A stretch of DNA of 64,000 nucleotides from Geomicrobium sp. JCM 19038 (GCF_000698125.1 NZ_BAXA01000005.1:1-64000); one strand, 5' to 3'; positions 19,240 to 29,143 are shown, counted from the stretch's first letter. Numbers and translations: made by a program. The notes: generated by a model from the sequence alone, not told the origin.

Positions 19240-20059
19240 GATTAACTTGAATGTGGCAAGTGCTGGAGACCTAGATGGTAAACCGATTATTTTATTGCAC
19301 GGATTTCCTGAATTTTGGTATGGCTGGAGAAAGCAGATTGAACCGTTAGCAAAGGCAGGTTATCACGTCATTATCCCAGACCAAAGAGGGTATAACGAAA
19401 GTGATAAACCGACTGGACGTAGAGCCTATCAACTGGATGAACTACGAAACGACCTTGTTGGTTTAATTAAGAGCATAGGGAAAGGGAAAGTGACTGTAAT
19501 TGGACATGATTGGGGAGGTGCTGTTGCTTGGCATCTTGCAACGACTCATCCTGAGTTAATCAAACGTTTAATTACCATCAATATTCCTCATCCAGCGGTC
19601 TTTCCAAAAGTACTACTCACCTCACCGATGCAATGGTTACGTAGTTCCTATATGGCTTTCTTTCAATTGCCTGAAATACCAGAACGGTTTCTAGAAGCAG
19701 GTGATTTTTCGTACATGAGTGAGGCACTTAAAATGTCGAGTAACCCGGGGACTTTTACAGAGTCGGACCTTGAGGTGTATGAAGCAAGCTGGCGTCAACC
19801 AGGAGCAATGACAGCAATGTTGAACTGGTATCGTGGGATGCCACAAAGCATTAAATCGATGGACCTTGTTGTAGAGGTGACCGTACCAACGAAAATGATC
19901 TGGGGAGTCGGCGACCATTTTCTATCAACGAAACTTGCAAAGGAAAGCCAATCACTTCTAAGAAACGGTGAAGGTGTGTTTATCGGTGGAGCTACTCATT
20001 GGGTTCATCTTGAACAGCCAGAACTTGTAAATCAACACATCTTATCATTTATTAAGTAG
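19205..20059 (+). CDS. Alpha/beta hydrolase, epoxide-hydrolase-like
   Basis: 284 residues with AAAGGGGAG upstream. HGFPEFW (oxyanion), DQRGYNESDKP, and the nucleophile elbow GHDWGG with Asp instead of Ser point to the epoxide hydrolase/haloalkane dehalogenase branch. Candidate lid tyrosines are in SSYMAFF and NWYRGM; the acid is in WGVGDHF and the base His in GATHWVHLEQP. The pair of lid tyrosines favours an epoxide hydrolase over a dehalogenase. It overlaps the small membrane protein gene and probably shares its transcript. Natural substrate unknown. Confidence 0.85.
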   Translation: MNIQFQSITVNEINLNVASAGDLDGKPIILLHGFPEFWYGWRKQIEPLAKAGYHVIIPDQRGYNESDKPTGRRAYQLDELRNDLVGLIKSIGKGKVTVIGHDWGGAVAWHLATTHPELIKRLITINIPHPAVFPKVLLTSPMQWLRSSYMAFFQLPEIPERFLEAGDFSYMSEALKMSSNPGTFTESDLEVYEASWRQPGAMTAMLNWYRGMPQSIKSMDLVVEVTVPTKMIWGVGDHFLSTKLAKESQSLLRNGEGVFIGGATHWVHLEQPELVNQHILSFIK

Positions 20060-20385
20060 ACAAGCTGCTAGGCAACGGTGAAAAGAATAAACGGAGGTAC
20101 CTAGAAATGAGTTAAGTGACTTCACTTACTACGGTTGTTACCCAAACGATTCACTGCGCCTAACTCCATCTCAAAGCCACTTTACTTAAAGACTAGGTTT
20201 AATTGATACTGTAAATGATGATCGACTTTCTTCGTTTCTGTTTTATTAAGAACGATGTGTATGTCCTTTTCTTGTGTTACGATGGACGCATCTAGATCTA
20301 GTCAATTAGGATGAATTGATAACTGATGATTTTGCTGTTTTAGATTATTTCGTAAATCGATTTTCACAAGATTGGGGAGAGTTCG
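20060..20385. other. Intergenic region with a possible gene remnant
   Basis: This 326-base gap has no intact gene. A good ribosome site (ACGGAGGT, 20092-20099) is followed by ATG AGT TAA, a two-codon frame. On the minus strand 20182-20367 holds a protein-like frame interrupted by one TGA (listed separately). Confidence 0.5.
20182..20367 (-). pseudogene. Possible decayed small gene with in-frame TGA
   Basis: A 62-codon frame from a GTG at 20367 to TAA at 20182-20184. It reads MKIDLRNNLKQQNHQLSIHPN, a TGA, then LDLDASIVTQEKDIHIVLNK and on to QLNLVFK. The composition (amphipathic, Lys/Asp-rich, alternating strands) looks coding on both sides of the stop, and no indel is needed. No ribosome site is evident. 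It may be a decayed small gene or chance. No family recognised. Confidence 0.25.
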
Positions 20386-22459
20386 ATGGGGCAGCCAAAA
20401 CGTAAGAATCATATTCCTTATCGTCTTAACGTACTGTTTTTTGGGGTATTTGTCTTATTTTCTATTCTTATATTGCGTCTTGGGTACGTGCAAATCGTTC
20501 AAGGAGATTCTTACGATTTAATGTTAAGTCAAGAAGAAGAGCAGACTGCGACTGTAGATGCTCCGCGTGGAATTATGTTTGATCGCAATAATTATGTTTT
20601 AGTTGATAATGACATGCAGCTCTCGCTTACGTATACGAATCGCCCAGGCAACGAACAAGAGCGTTATGAGATTGCGCATCAACTTGTCAATTACTTAGAA
20701 GTTGATGAAGAAGACGTAGAAGAAATTAACGACCGAGAGTGGCAAGACTATTTCTTATATGAAGCTTCGATTGAAGAGCGTGAGGAAGATGGTACACTCG
20801 CCGATGGCAGCATTTGTAGATGAACTCGTGACGAGCGAAGAGATTTCTACAGACGACCTAAGTCAAAGTGATATTTATACAAGACAACTTAGTCGCTTAG
20901 ATGCGGAGGAAATACGCGAGAGTTATAGTCTGGAAGAACAGCAAGCTGTTGTAATCTGGCGGGAGATGCTCAGCGGTTACAATCATTCACCAAACCGGAT
21001 TGCTCGTGGATTAAGTGAAGAACAAGCACATCATATTGGTGAAGTCTTACATACAATGCCTGGGACAGATTTAATGAGAGATGCTGAACGAGTTTATCCG
21101 TACGGTGAACAATTTGCATCGTTTTTTGGAAGCGTAGGATCGATCCCAGCAGAGCTTGTTGATGGGTACTTAGGGAAAGGTTACGAACGTAGTGATGCTG
21201 TGGGAACGTCATACCTAGAGCAAGAGTATGAAGATCTGTTGCGTGGTGAGAAAGCGATCATGACGACATTGCCAAGTGGTGATGTAGAAATGCAAGAAGG
21301 TCGCAGAGGAAATGATTTACGACTCACACTAGATATGCGTTTGCAACAAGAGGTTGATGCGATGGTAACACGCAGAATCGATGGGTACGGTGGGTATGCG
21401 TTTCCTGCCGGGCGTGATGCGTATGTCGTCATGATTGAACCATCAACCGGTGACATCTTAGCGCTTGTCGGGTATCAAGGCCACCTCGGTACAGTAAACA
21501 ATAGTTATACCGTAGGATCTTCAATTAAGCCGGCGACGGTGTTAGCAGGTTATCGTCATGGCGCAATTGGACATGGTTCAGTGATTCATGATTCCCCGAT
21601 CACTCATTTACCGAATACACCCTCCATTTCATCCGTTGTGAATATGGGCTATGTGAATGATATAGATGCGATTCGACGCTCATCCAACGTGTATATGGCA
21701 GAAATCGCGATGCGCCTTGCAGGTTACAACCGTAGCAACAATACGTGGAACACTCTTTCTGAATCCTACAATATGTTACGTGAACATTATGCTCAATTTG
21801 GATTAGGGGCGAGTACAGGAATTGATTTACCATTTGAGTCTGAAGGTATTACGGGGCCGAATACTGCAGGTATGGTGTTATTGCTAAGTTTTGGTCAATA
21901 TGATGATTACACCCCTTTACAACTTGGTCAGTATACGGCAACGCTTGCAAACGACGGAGTTCGGATGCGGACTCGCCTCGTCCGAGATGTACTTGAGCCA
22001 GGAGAAGTTCCAGGAGAAGCAGGTGGGAGCATACGCTATTATGAACCGGAAGTGCTGAATACGGTCGATAACCCGATCGGTGACATTAATCGTATGCAAA
22101 CCGCGATGAGACAAGTGGTTAGCGTCTCAGGGCAAGGTGGAGGAACAGCAAACCGTGAGCTCGGTAGTTTCGAATACCAAGCAGCTGGGAAAACAGGAAC
22201 TGCCCAAGTGCAAAAAAATGGCATTCGCCTTAACAACCAAACGATGGTTGCTTATGCTCCTTATGATAATCCAGAGGTTGCCGTAGCGGTTGTTGTACCA
22301 AACGTAACCATTAGTCGTAACCGAGAATTTGCAGGAATTGCGAATAATATTGCCAGAGAAGCAATGGAGATTTTCTTTGAACAAAAAGAAAGTCACCAAG
22401 CACCAGAACTAGCGGAAGTTGAAGACATGGATATCGACCCTGACGATACAGAAGGATAA
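20386..22459 (+). pseudogene. pbpA: Class B penicillin-binding protein (PbpA/PbpH-like transpeptidase), frameshifted
   Basis: The first 145 codons encode a membrane anchor (NVLFFGVFVLFSILILRLGYV) and the start of the pedestal domain (APRGIMFDRN). The rest continues in the +1 frame from about 20795-20815 and includes the whole dimerisation and transpeptidase regions. Active-site motifs are SxxK (GSSIKPATV), SSN (RRSSNVYM) and KTGTA. Joined, the protein is ~690 residues and follows B. subtilis PbpA/PbpH, the redundant rod-shape transpeptidases. All catalytic motifs are intact, so the break is more likely a read error (one extra or two missing bases) than loss of the gene. It crosslinks peptidoglycan on the outer face of the membrane. 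The C-terminal tail is acidic (EDMDIDPDDTEG). Confidence 0.85.
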
Positions 22460-22466
22460 ATAGTAC

Positions 22467-22497
22467 AAGCCGCTGATCAATTGATTAGCGGCTTTTT
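22467..22497 (+). terminator. Intrinsic terminator after the PBP gene
   Basis: AAGCCGCTGATCAA (22467-22480) pairs with TTGATTAGCGGCTT (22481-22494) with one G-T pair, followed by TTT. Confidence 0.88.
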
Positions 22498-22714
22498 GTT
22501 GGGAAGATTTGTGTACAACCAAAATTCTCATCGAAGCGCTGGTCGTTTTATGACGGTGTTCTCCCGTTTCATGACATCATTTCCGTAAACAGTCCGGTTT
22601 ACGCCCTTTTGCATCAAAAGTACCGAGATAAGAGGTATTAAGGCGTACACTAGCTTTAAGAAGATAAGATCAGTCGATAATTTTAACATGAAACAACGAA
22701 AAGGGTGGATGACG

Positions 22715-23568
22715 ATGGCAGCAATTTTAGAAGTTACTGGCCTAAATAAATCATACAAAGACTCTTCATTTTCACTAGAGGATGTTTCCTTAACAATTCC
22801 TTACGGTTCAATTGTCGGATTCATTGGAGAAAATGGAGCTGGCAAATCAACTACGATGGGATCCATTCTCGGAAGCTTCGCGTTGATACAGGTTCAATTC
22901 AACTGTTTGAGAGAGACGTAGATCATAAGAACAAAGCAGAAAAAGAGGACATAGGCGTCGTTTTTGATGATTTAAAGCTACCGAAGCGACTAACAGTCAA
23001 GAAGCTCAACCGAGTACTAAATCATGTGTACAAAAATTGGAGTGAAGAAACATTTTTCCATTATGTTGATTTCTTTCAATTGCCTAAGGATAAGGCTGTG
23101 GGGCATTTTTCAAGAGGTATGTCAATGAAGTTAAGTGTTGCAGTCGCACTGTCTCATCAAGCAAAGCTACTCATTTTGGATGAAGCCACAGCAGGACTCG
23201 ATCCGACAGGGCGTACGGAGCTACTTGAAGTATTACAAGCGTTTGTTAAAGATCAAGATCGAGGGATTTTAATGTCATCACACATTACGAGCGATATAGA
23301 GAAAATTGCGGATCAGTTAGTATTCATTAAAGGTGGAAAGATTCGTTTAAGTGTAAGTAAGCAGGTGTTGTTAAACGAGTATGTTGTGGCAAGGATACGT
23401 AATGAAGAAGTACATCAATTAACAAAAACAACCATCGTCGCAAAAAAAGCTGACGGGGAGTATGTTGAAGTGTTGCTTACAGACCGTTCTGAAGTAAGCG
23501 AAGATCAGTTGATTCTAAATCGTACGATTGATGACATTAGTTTATTACTTATGAGGGGTGACATATAA
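22715..23568 (+). pseudogene. ABC transporter ATP-binding protein, frameshifted
   Basis: Start at the ATG 22715, after AAGGGTGG. The first part has Walker A GENGAGKST and runs to ILG. At GGAAGC (22871-22876) loss of one A breaks the frame. Restoring it gives ILGKLRVDTGSIQLF and a continuous protein of ~285 residues, with signature FSRGMSMKL, Walker B LLILDEATAGLDP and the D-loop. It resembles the YtrB/BcrA-type ATPases that pair with one small permease. It overlaps the permease start by one base (TAATG). Usually a GntR regulator precedes such pairs; none is intact here. Substrate is unknown, with peptide antibiotic or cell-wall stress roles common in relatives. Confidence 0.85.
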
Positions 23569-24227
23569 TGGTTGGATTACTCCTAAATCAATACTACTCA
23601 GTTTCTAAAACGATTCTTAGTTATGCAGTGGCTGCATTTGTTCTAGTTCTTGTCGTAATTGGAATTGGTAATGAACTTCTTGTCTTCTTCGCCATGTACA
23701 TGCCGATTATTTTCCTCGTGTCCCCTGCTTTTGAAGTATTAAAGCATGAATCACAATCAGGTTGGAATAAGTTTGTGTTAACATTGCCCGTAAATCGAGG
23801 CAATATCGTTCAAAGCCAATATCTATTCTTTCTATTCTTAATGAGTATTGGCGTCGCAATTACAATTATGGCTTTTGTCGTTGCGGAATGGGTGCTTGGA
23901 AGTACCATGAACCAAGAATTAATGTACACGATGATGACGGGGATTGGCATAGCATTTATTATGGGTGCGATAAGTTATCCTGCAACGTATGTGTTTGGTA
24001 CGGAAAAATCAGATACGATTGTTCTTGTTGCAACACTAAGTAGTGTCGGCCTTTTCCTACTTGCACAGCAAGGGTTTGCGAGATTATTGGAACAAATGAG
24101 TAGTGAAACGGTAGCGTCAATGAATGGAAGTCTCGTATTTAATGGGAGCTTTCTAGTCATCGGTCTTGTACTCTTTGTAACCTCTTACTTCGTAACAATG
24201 GGCATTTACAATCGTAAGGAATATTAA
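23568..24227 (+). CDS. ABC-2 type permease partner
   Basis: 219 residues with six hydrophobic segments (for example AVAAFVLVLVVIGIGNELL and FLFLMSIGVAITIMAFVVA). It begins within the stop codon of the ATPase gene, so it is translationally coupled. The polar loop HESQSGWNKFVLTLPVNRGNIV, a coupling-helix-like segment, is usual for this permease class. With the ATPase it would form an exporter. No ligand can be named. Confidence 0.85.
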   Translation: MVGLLLNQYYSVSKTILSYAVAAFVLVLVVIGIGNELLVFFAMYMPIIFLVSPAFEVLKHESQSGWNKFVLTLPVNRGNIVQSQYLFFLFLMSIGVAITIMAFVVAEWVLGSTMNQELMYTMMTGIGIAFIMGAISYPATYVFGTEKSDTIVLVATLSSVGLFLLAQQGFARLLEQMSSETVASMNGSLVFNGSFLVIGLVLFVTSYFVTMGIYNRKEY

Positions 24228-24231
24228 AGAT

Positions 24232-24264
24232 AAAACGCCTGTGAGAGTGACTCGCAGGCGTTTT
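24232..24264 (+). terminator. Bidirectional terminator
   Basis: AAAACGCCTGTGAG (24232-24245) pairs with CTCGCAGGCGTTTT (24251-24264) with one mismatch. It separates convergent genes and has T and A tracts on both sides. Confidence 0.88.
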
Positions 24265-24284
24265 AGGAGTAGAAAGCAAGTCTG

Positions 24285-25934
24285 TTAGCTCGATCCGAGT
24301 GTGTGGCCGACTTGTAGGCCGCTAAACAAGCAGCCTCCTAGAAATGTTCCTTCGAGAGAGCGGTAGCCGTGAACGCCACCCCCTCCAAACCCAGCTGCTT
24401 CACCTGCCGCATAAAGTCCTGGCAGCGGTTGTATTCCGTCTTTTAGAACAGCACCATCTAGGTTCGTTTGCAATCCTCCGAGGGTTTTGCGACTAAGAAT
24501 ATGGAGCTTGACTGCAATAAGTGGTCCGTGGTTCTGATCAAGAATTTGATGAGGTTTTGCGACGCGAATTTTTTGGTCTCCGATGTATTGTCTAGCGTTA
24601 TGAATTGCTTGCATTTGTGCGTCTTTCGTAAACGTGTTGTTTAACTCACGATCTCGAGCTACGATTGTATCTTTGATAGTGTCGAGGTTAAGTAACGACT
24701 CGTCAGTAAGGGTGTTCATTTTGTTAACGAGTTCTGGTAAGGTCTGAGCGGTAACGAAGTCCTCTCCAAAGTCTAAAAAGCTTTGAACCGCAGTAGTAGG
24801 GCCAGGGAGTGCGCGCTTTAAAACAAGTTTTAAATTTTTTCCCGTAAGATCGGGATTTTGCTCTGATCCTGATAATGCAAACTCCCGTTCTACAATCTCT
24901 TTCGTCGTAATAAACCAAGAATAGTCATACCCGGTGTCTTGAATGGCTTTTAGTGTTGAGAGTGTATCAAACCCAGGGAAGTTTGGAGCGGAAAAGCGAT
25001 CTCCTGTTGCACTTAACCAAATGGAAGAAGGACCGGGTAGAATTCGTATGCCATGAGATTTCCACACCGGGTACCAGTTTCGAATCCCTTCTGTGTAATG
25101 CCACATCCGATCTTTATTGACAGTTCGGGCTCCAACTTGTTCACTAACTTGTAGTAAGCGACCGTTCACATATTCAGGAACACCGGCAATCATCTTTTTG
25201 GGTGCTTTTCCGAGCCAAGTAGGCCAATTTTTACGAACGAGATCGAGATTGCCACCAATCCCTCCACTTGCGATGACGACTGTGTCTGCTAGATAACGGA
25301 ACTCACCGATTGCAGTCTTGCCTGTTGCGCGACCTCGCATCGCGTTGGTTTCTTCTAACCGATAACCTTCAACCCCAACGATTTTTCCGCCTGACATAAT
25401 CAATTGTTCAACTTGATGCCTTGGCAAGTAAGTAAGGTTTTGTAAATCGTTCAGCTTTGTGATAAAAGGTTGTAGAATCGCAGGGCCGGTACCCCAAGCA
25501 ATATGGAAACGAGGAACGCTATTGCCATGTTCGTGCGCTAAAGATCCACCTCGTTCAGCCCACCCAACAATAGGGAAAAATCGAATGCCGAGAGATTGAA
25601 GCCACTCGCGCTTTCGACCTGCAGCGAAATTGACATAAGCTTCCGCCCATTTTTTTGCCCAAATATCTTCATCATAAGGGTCCGCTAAGCGATCCCAATT
25701 CGCACTTCCTTGCCAATCTTGCCAACCAAGATTGACAGAGTCTTGAATATTCAGTTTTCTTTGTTCGGGAGAATCAATAAGAAAGAGCCCTCCGAATGAC
25801 CAATACGCTTGTCCACCTAACGATTGCCTACCTTCTTGATCAATTAATAGAACACGTTTCTTTCGCTCAGCAATTTCAGTTGCTGCAACAAGTCCTGAAA
25901 GGCCAGAACCAACAACGATCGTATCGAATTTCAT
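24285..25934 (-). CDS. FAD-binding dehydrogenase (fumarate reductase/ketosteroid dehydrogenase superfamily)
   Basis: 549 residues from the ATG at 25934 (GGAG ten bases upstream). The dinucleotide fold TIVVGSGLSGLVAATEIA is at the N-terminus, FAD contacts follow (QSLGGQAYWSFGGLF), and the C-terminal FAD motif reads LPGLYAAGEAAGFGGGGVHG. Length and overall order match the COG3573 group of FAD-binding dehydrogenases, which are related to 3-ketosteroid-delta-1-dehydrogenase and fumarate reductase flavoproteins. The real substrate is unknown. It is transcribed with no obvious partner; a 54-residue gene follows its start at a short distance on the same strand. Confidence 0.85.
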   Translation of the reverse strand: MKFDTIVVGSGLSGLVAATEIAERKKRVLLIDQEGRQSLGGQAYWSFGGLFLIDSPEQRKLNIQDSVNLGWQDWQGSANWDRLADPYDEDIWAKKWAEAYVNFAAGRKREWLQSLGIRFFPIVGWAERGGSLAHEHGNSVPRFHIAWGTGPAILQPFITKLNDLQNLTYLPRHQVEQLIMSGGKIVGVEGYRLEETNAMRGRATGKTAIGEFRYLADTVVIASGGIGGNLDLVRKNWPTWLGKAPKKMIAGVPEYVNGRLLQVSEQVGARTVNKDRMWHYTEGIRNWYPVWKSHGIRILPGPSSIWLSATGDRFSAPNFPGFDTLSTLKAIQDTGYDYSWFITTKEIVEREFALSGSEQNPDLTGKNLKLVLKRALPGPTTAVQSFLDFGEDFVTAQTLPELVNKMNTLTDESLLNLDTIKDTIVARDRELNNTFTKDAQMQAIHNARQYIGDQKIRVAKPHQILDQNHGPLIAVKLHILSRKTLGGLQTNLDGAVLKDGIQPLPGLYAAGEAAGFGGGGVHGYRSLEGTFLGGCLFSGLQVGHTLGSS

Positions 25935-26006
25935 GAAGATCACGCTCCAATTCAGATCTCCCCAGAAAAATCCATGTCGATTCAAACCGACACGGATGTA
26001 GTTATT

Positions 26007-26171
26007 CTAGAGGTTATATTGATTTATGAGACGTTCAATCTTTTCGGTTGTTTTGTCGTAGACGACAGGGTCTCGCTTTTTGATACTAGCCATCGCGTAT
26101 AGGAACGCTACTTCTTTAACATCATCCGGGAGCTTTCGGTACTCTTCCATAAATTCGGGTATTGTTTTCAT
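26007..26171 (-). CDS. Small hypothetical helical protein
   Basis: 54 residues from the ATG at 26171 with GAGGTG upstream. Sequence starts MKTIPEFMEEYRKLPDDVKE and ends ERLINQYNL. It is mixed-charge and predicted all helical. No family recognised. It lies 72 bases upstream of the FAD dehydrogenase start on the same strand and could be co-transcribed with it. Confidence 0.6.
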   Translation of the reverse strand: MKTIPEFMEEYRKLPDDVKEVAFLYAMASIKKRDPVVYDKTTEKIERLINQYNL

Positions 26172-26349
26172 TGCATTCACCTCGGGTCCCCTTTTTTTAA
26201 GTATACCTTGTTTTCTTAAATACTTCACTAACCATATGTATTTTGTCTATTTTTTTATAGGTTTTAGAGAAGAGGAAGTGATCGTGTACATCAAACGATA
26301 CAATAGGACAATAAACGTCAATTATTTCCCGGGAAATCGACAAGTGTAC

Positions 26350-26381
26350 GAAAAAAAGGACGCATGATTACGCCCTTTTTC
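26350..26381 (-). terminator. Possible terminator of the zinc-binding protein gene
   Basis: AAAAAGG and CCTTTTT arms flank a CG/CG inner pair with a mismatch (26354-26380). It lies just after the minus-strand stop at 26388 and is followed by T-rich sequence on that strand. Confidence 0.5.
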
Positions 26382-26387
26382 ATTTGA

Positions 26388-27659
26388 TTAGTGATTTAAT
26401 GCAGTTTCAAGTGTTTCAATGTTCATTTCCATCATGCTAACGTAGTCTTCTCCGGCATCATAGTCCTCTTGGGAAATGCTCTCCATATTACGAAGAACAA
26501 GACTTTCTGCACCAATCTCAGATTGTATAACTTCACTAATGGTACTGCTAACGTTGTTTTCAAACACTACATAGCTAAGGTTGTTTTCTCGTGCAGCTTC
26601 TACAATTGAAGTTAACTCTGATTGTGAAGGTTCTTGAGTAGACGACAATCCGTGAATACTTAATTGTTCAATGCCATAGCGATCTTCCCAATAACCATAA
26701 GCAGCATGTGAAACAATAATTTGATTATGATCTGCACTGTCAATCGTACTTTGAAGTGACGCGTCTAGTTGTTCCAAATCAGCTTTTAATGACTCGTAGT
26801 TTTGTACGAAGTATTCTTCGTGTTCAGGACGTAATTCACTTAACTGATTCATAATGTTTTCTGCTAGTTCAATGCTATAAATGGGATCAAGGAAAACGTG
26901 AGGGTCAATTGCACCAGACTCCCCATCATGATCATCGATGTGTACCGTTGCGACTTGTGATTCAGCGACGGTTTGCTCTTCGTCGTCAATAAACGCTGCA
27001 TACACTTGTTGTCCGTCTGTATCTGCAGTGTCTTCAAAAGATTCACCTGTTGAAGCTTCAATCCAGTCATCAGATTCAGAATCTCTTGTGTACCAGGTAA
27101 CGTCTCCTTGAACGTCTTCGTCTGCGGTAGCAGTAAGGGCAATCGTATCACCGGTATGGTAATGATCGTTGATGCCTTCAAGTTCTACTGCACTCGTCTG
27201 ATCTTCATTATGATCATGATCATGATTGTGCTCGTGGTTATGGGAATGGTCACTTTCGCTGTCATGACCGTGCTCACCTCGTAAAGAGAGGTGTTCACCT
27301 GCTGGAATAATTTCTACTGTTTCTTCATCGAGTAGGTCATGAATGGTATCGGCAAAGGGTTCCATGCCAACGCCAGAATAAATAAAAGCATCATCTTCAG
27401 CAATTTTTACGTACGTACTAGATGAAGGTTCAAATGTATGTGCATCGGCATTAGGGGGGTAGACACTTTCTACCTCGACATGTTCACCGCCAATTCGTGA
27501 TGTGAAATCTTCAAGAGCAAACAAAGTTGTAGATATTTGTAAAGGTTCTGTTGTTTCTTGGTCAGTAGCACCATTCTCAGATGGTGTTTGGTCATCAGAA
27601 CATGCGATTAACAAGAAAGGAAGAACTATTGATAAAGGCACTAATCGAAATTTATGCAT
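26388..27659 (-). CDS. znuA: Zinc ABC transporter substrate-binding lipoprotein (ZnuA/AdcA family) with inserted domain
   Basis: 423 residues. A lipoprotein signal ends in LLIACS. The cluster A-1 fold has metal ligands in NADAHTFEPS, IDPHVFLDP and VSHAAYGY. A His/Asp-rich stretch follows SLRGEHGHDSESDHSHNHEH. After it comes a ~90-residue beta-rich insertion (about 155-245, with ALTATADEDVQGDVTWYTRD) absent from minimal ZnuA proteins; similar inserts occur in some bacillar AdcA. Two Zur-like palindromes lie upstream. The permease and ATPase genes (znuB, znuC) are not adjacent, so they must be elsewhere. It captures Zn2+ outside the membrane. Confidence 0.92.
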   Translation of the reverse strand: MHKFRLVPLSIVLPFLLIACSDDQTPSENGATDQETTEPLQISTTLFALEDFTSRIGGEHVEVESVYPPNADAHTFEPSSSTYVKIAEDDAFIYSGVGMEPFADTIHDLLDEETVEIIPAGEHLSLRGEHGHDSESDHSHNHEHNHDHDHNEDQTSAVELEGINDHYHTGDTIALTATADEDVQGDVTWYTRDSESDDWIEASTGESFEDTADTDGQQVYAAFIDDEEQTVAESQVATVHIDDHDGESGAIDPHVFLDPIYSIELAENIMNQLSELRPEHEEYFVQNYESLKADLEQLDASLQSTIDSADHNQIIVSHAAYGYWEDRYGIEQLSIHGLSSTQEPSQSELTSIVEAARENNLSYVVFENNVSSTISEVIQSEIGAESLVLRNMESISQEDYDAGEDYVSMMEMNIETLETALNH

Positions 27660-27683
27660 GTAAGTAACTCCTTTAGTAATAAC

Positions 27684-27713
27684 CGTAACGGTTACGATTC
27701 GTAATGATTACGA
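27684..27713 (-). promoter_or_regulatory. Twin Zur boxes upstream of the zinc-binding lipoprotein gene
   Basis: TCGTAATGATTACGA (27699-27713) equals the B. subtilis Zur consensus TCGTAATNATTACGA. A second palindrome CGTAACGGTTACG (27684-27696) lies next to it. Both are 25-55 bases upstream of the start, so zinc-loaded Zur should block transcription. Match to the consensus is seen; binding is inferred. Confidence 0.88.
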
Positions 27714-27818
27714 TTTATAGAATAACGACAAATAAATGAAATGTCAAGAGCTTGCATTTCTTCTCACTGATAATTGTTTAAGGCTTTAAAAAGAGGAGTT
27801 CCATTAGTTTTGTCGAAG

Positions 27819-27852
27819 AAAAGCAACGTCCATCTTTTGGACGTTGCTTTTA
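27819..27852 (-). terminator. Terminator of the MFS gene
   Basis: A perfect 13-bp stem AAAAGCAACGTCC (27819-27831) / GGACGTTGCTTTT (27839-27851) with a 7-base loop. On the minus strand it follows the MFS stop directly and ends in T-rich sequence. Confidence 0.9.
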
Positions 27853-27855
27853 GGT

Positions 27856-29028
27856 CTATTCATGAATCGGATCTTCAATTTTTCTAGTTAATATACTAAT
27901 GATGAGACCAATCGTAATCATACTCGCTGCGACCCAAGTAATCGCTTGATAACCAAATCCGATGCTCAGTAAAAACGATCCTAGTGCCGCACCAATCGCA
28001 TTCGCAAGGTTAAAGACGGATGCAGCCAGTGTACCTGATAAGTTCGGAGCTTCTTTTGCTGCGAGAATGATCTTTGAATTAAGAAGTGGCGTCGTGCCGA
28101 ATGTACCCGCTCCGAATAAGAAACTCATTAATATAGCCATCGGGGCAAATTGTAAGAAATAAGCGTACGTTGCAAGAACAAGTGCAAGTGCTAGCAGGGC
28201 ATAAATCAATCGTGTCGTCAGTTTAGATGGTTGTACGGTTCCAGATGCAAAATTTCCGAGTACTGCTCCAAGGCCGAAGAAGAACAGGCCGATCGTAATG
28301 CCGGCTACATCAAATCCAGCAAACTCCCGGTACATCGGTTCTTTAAACGTGTAAGCTGTGAATACACCTGAAAATCCGAATACGATAATCGCCATTGTAA
28401 GCAAGACGTTTTTATTTTTGAGCATCGATAGCTCTGTTTTGATTTTAGGAATTTCGGTAGGTTTTACGTTCGGTGTAACGACAATTAAACCGATGAGTGT
28501 CACAACACCTAAGACAGCCATGAACCAAAAGACGATTCGCCAGTCAAAGATTCCGCCTAAATAAGAGCCAAAGGGTACTCCTAGCATGATTGCAATGGTT
28601 AAACCACCTTGAACTGCGGCAATGGCGCTCGTTTTTTTAGACGCTTCTGAAATACTAACTGCGACAAACATACATAAGCCAAAGTACGGTGCATGCATCG
28701 CAGCTGACAATAGCCTTGATAAGAGCAACACTTCGAAGTTGGGTGCGGTTGCGGCGATGATATTACTAATGATAAAAAGTGCAACAAACGCAACGAGTAA
28801 TGGTTTTGGAGAAGCTTTGAGCGTTGCAATTCGTAATAGTGGTCCGAAGATCGCAACACTAATGGCGTATACAGTAAGAAGCAAGCCGGTCGTCGATACA
28901 TCAACGTTCAAATCACGTGCAAATTGCGTTAACAATCCGGTGACGACATATTCTGTCATTCCAACAGCAAATGTCCCAAGCATAAAGACAGCTAGGATTG
29001 TTTTTCTAGAGAAGTTAAGGCGCATCAT
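27856..29028 (-). CDS. MFS transporter, DHA1-type (drug or sugar efflux)
   Basis: 390 residues from the ATG at 29028, with AAGGGAG six bases before it; an in-frame extension of 39 residues lacks a site. Twelve membrane segments are visible. The start AVFMLGTFAVGMTEYVVTGLL is a signature of the AraJ/YdhP/PbuE-like DHA1 proteins, followed by LLSRLLSAAMHAPYFGLCM. These export drugs, sugars or nucleosides by proton antiport. It is divergent from the thioesterase gene, 115 bases apart. Substrate unknown. Confidence 0.88.
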   Translation of the reverse strand: MMRLNFSRKTILAVFMLGTFAVGMTEYVVTGLLTQFARDLNVDVSTTGLLLTVYAISVAIFGPLLRIATLKASPKPLLVAFVALFIISNIIAATAPNFEVLLLSRLLSAAMHAPYFGLCMFVAVSISEASKKTSAIAAVQGGLTIAIMLGVPFGSYLGGIFDWRIVFWFMAVLGVVTLIGLIVVTPNVKPTEIPKIKTELSMLKNKNVLLTMAIIVFGFSGVFTAYTFKEPMYREFAGFDVAGITIGLFFFGLGAVLGNFASGTVQPSKLTTRLIYALLALALVLATYAYFLQFAPMAILMSFLFGAGTFGTTPLLNSKIILAAKEAPNLSGTLAASVFNLANAIGAALGSFLLSIGFGYQAITWVAASMITIGLIISILTRKIEDPIHE

Positions 29029-29143
29029 AAACCGCTCCCTTCGATTTTGTTTTTTAATCACGAATGAACATACTAAAATAAGATCAAAGGGATGTCTAGC
29101 GAAATCCATAAAAAAATATAAAAGATTTACTGGAGGCGTTTTC

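Noticed and set aside
22528-22758. Minus-strand frame of 76 codons upstream of the ABC genes
   Set aside because: No ribosome site, overlaps the ABC ATPase start and a hairpin (22584-22603). Not a credible GntR regulator.
26284-26367. 28-codon GTG frame after GAGGAAG
   Set aside because: Its end lies in the terminator hairpin of the zinc protein gene and the start is poor. Too little to call coding.
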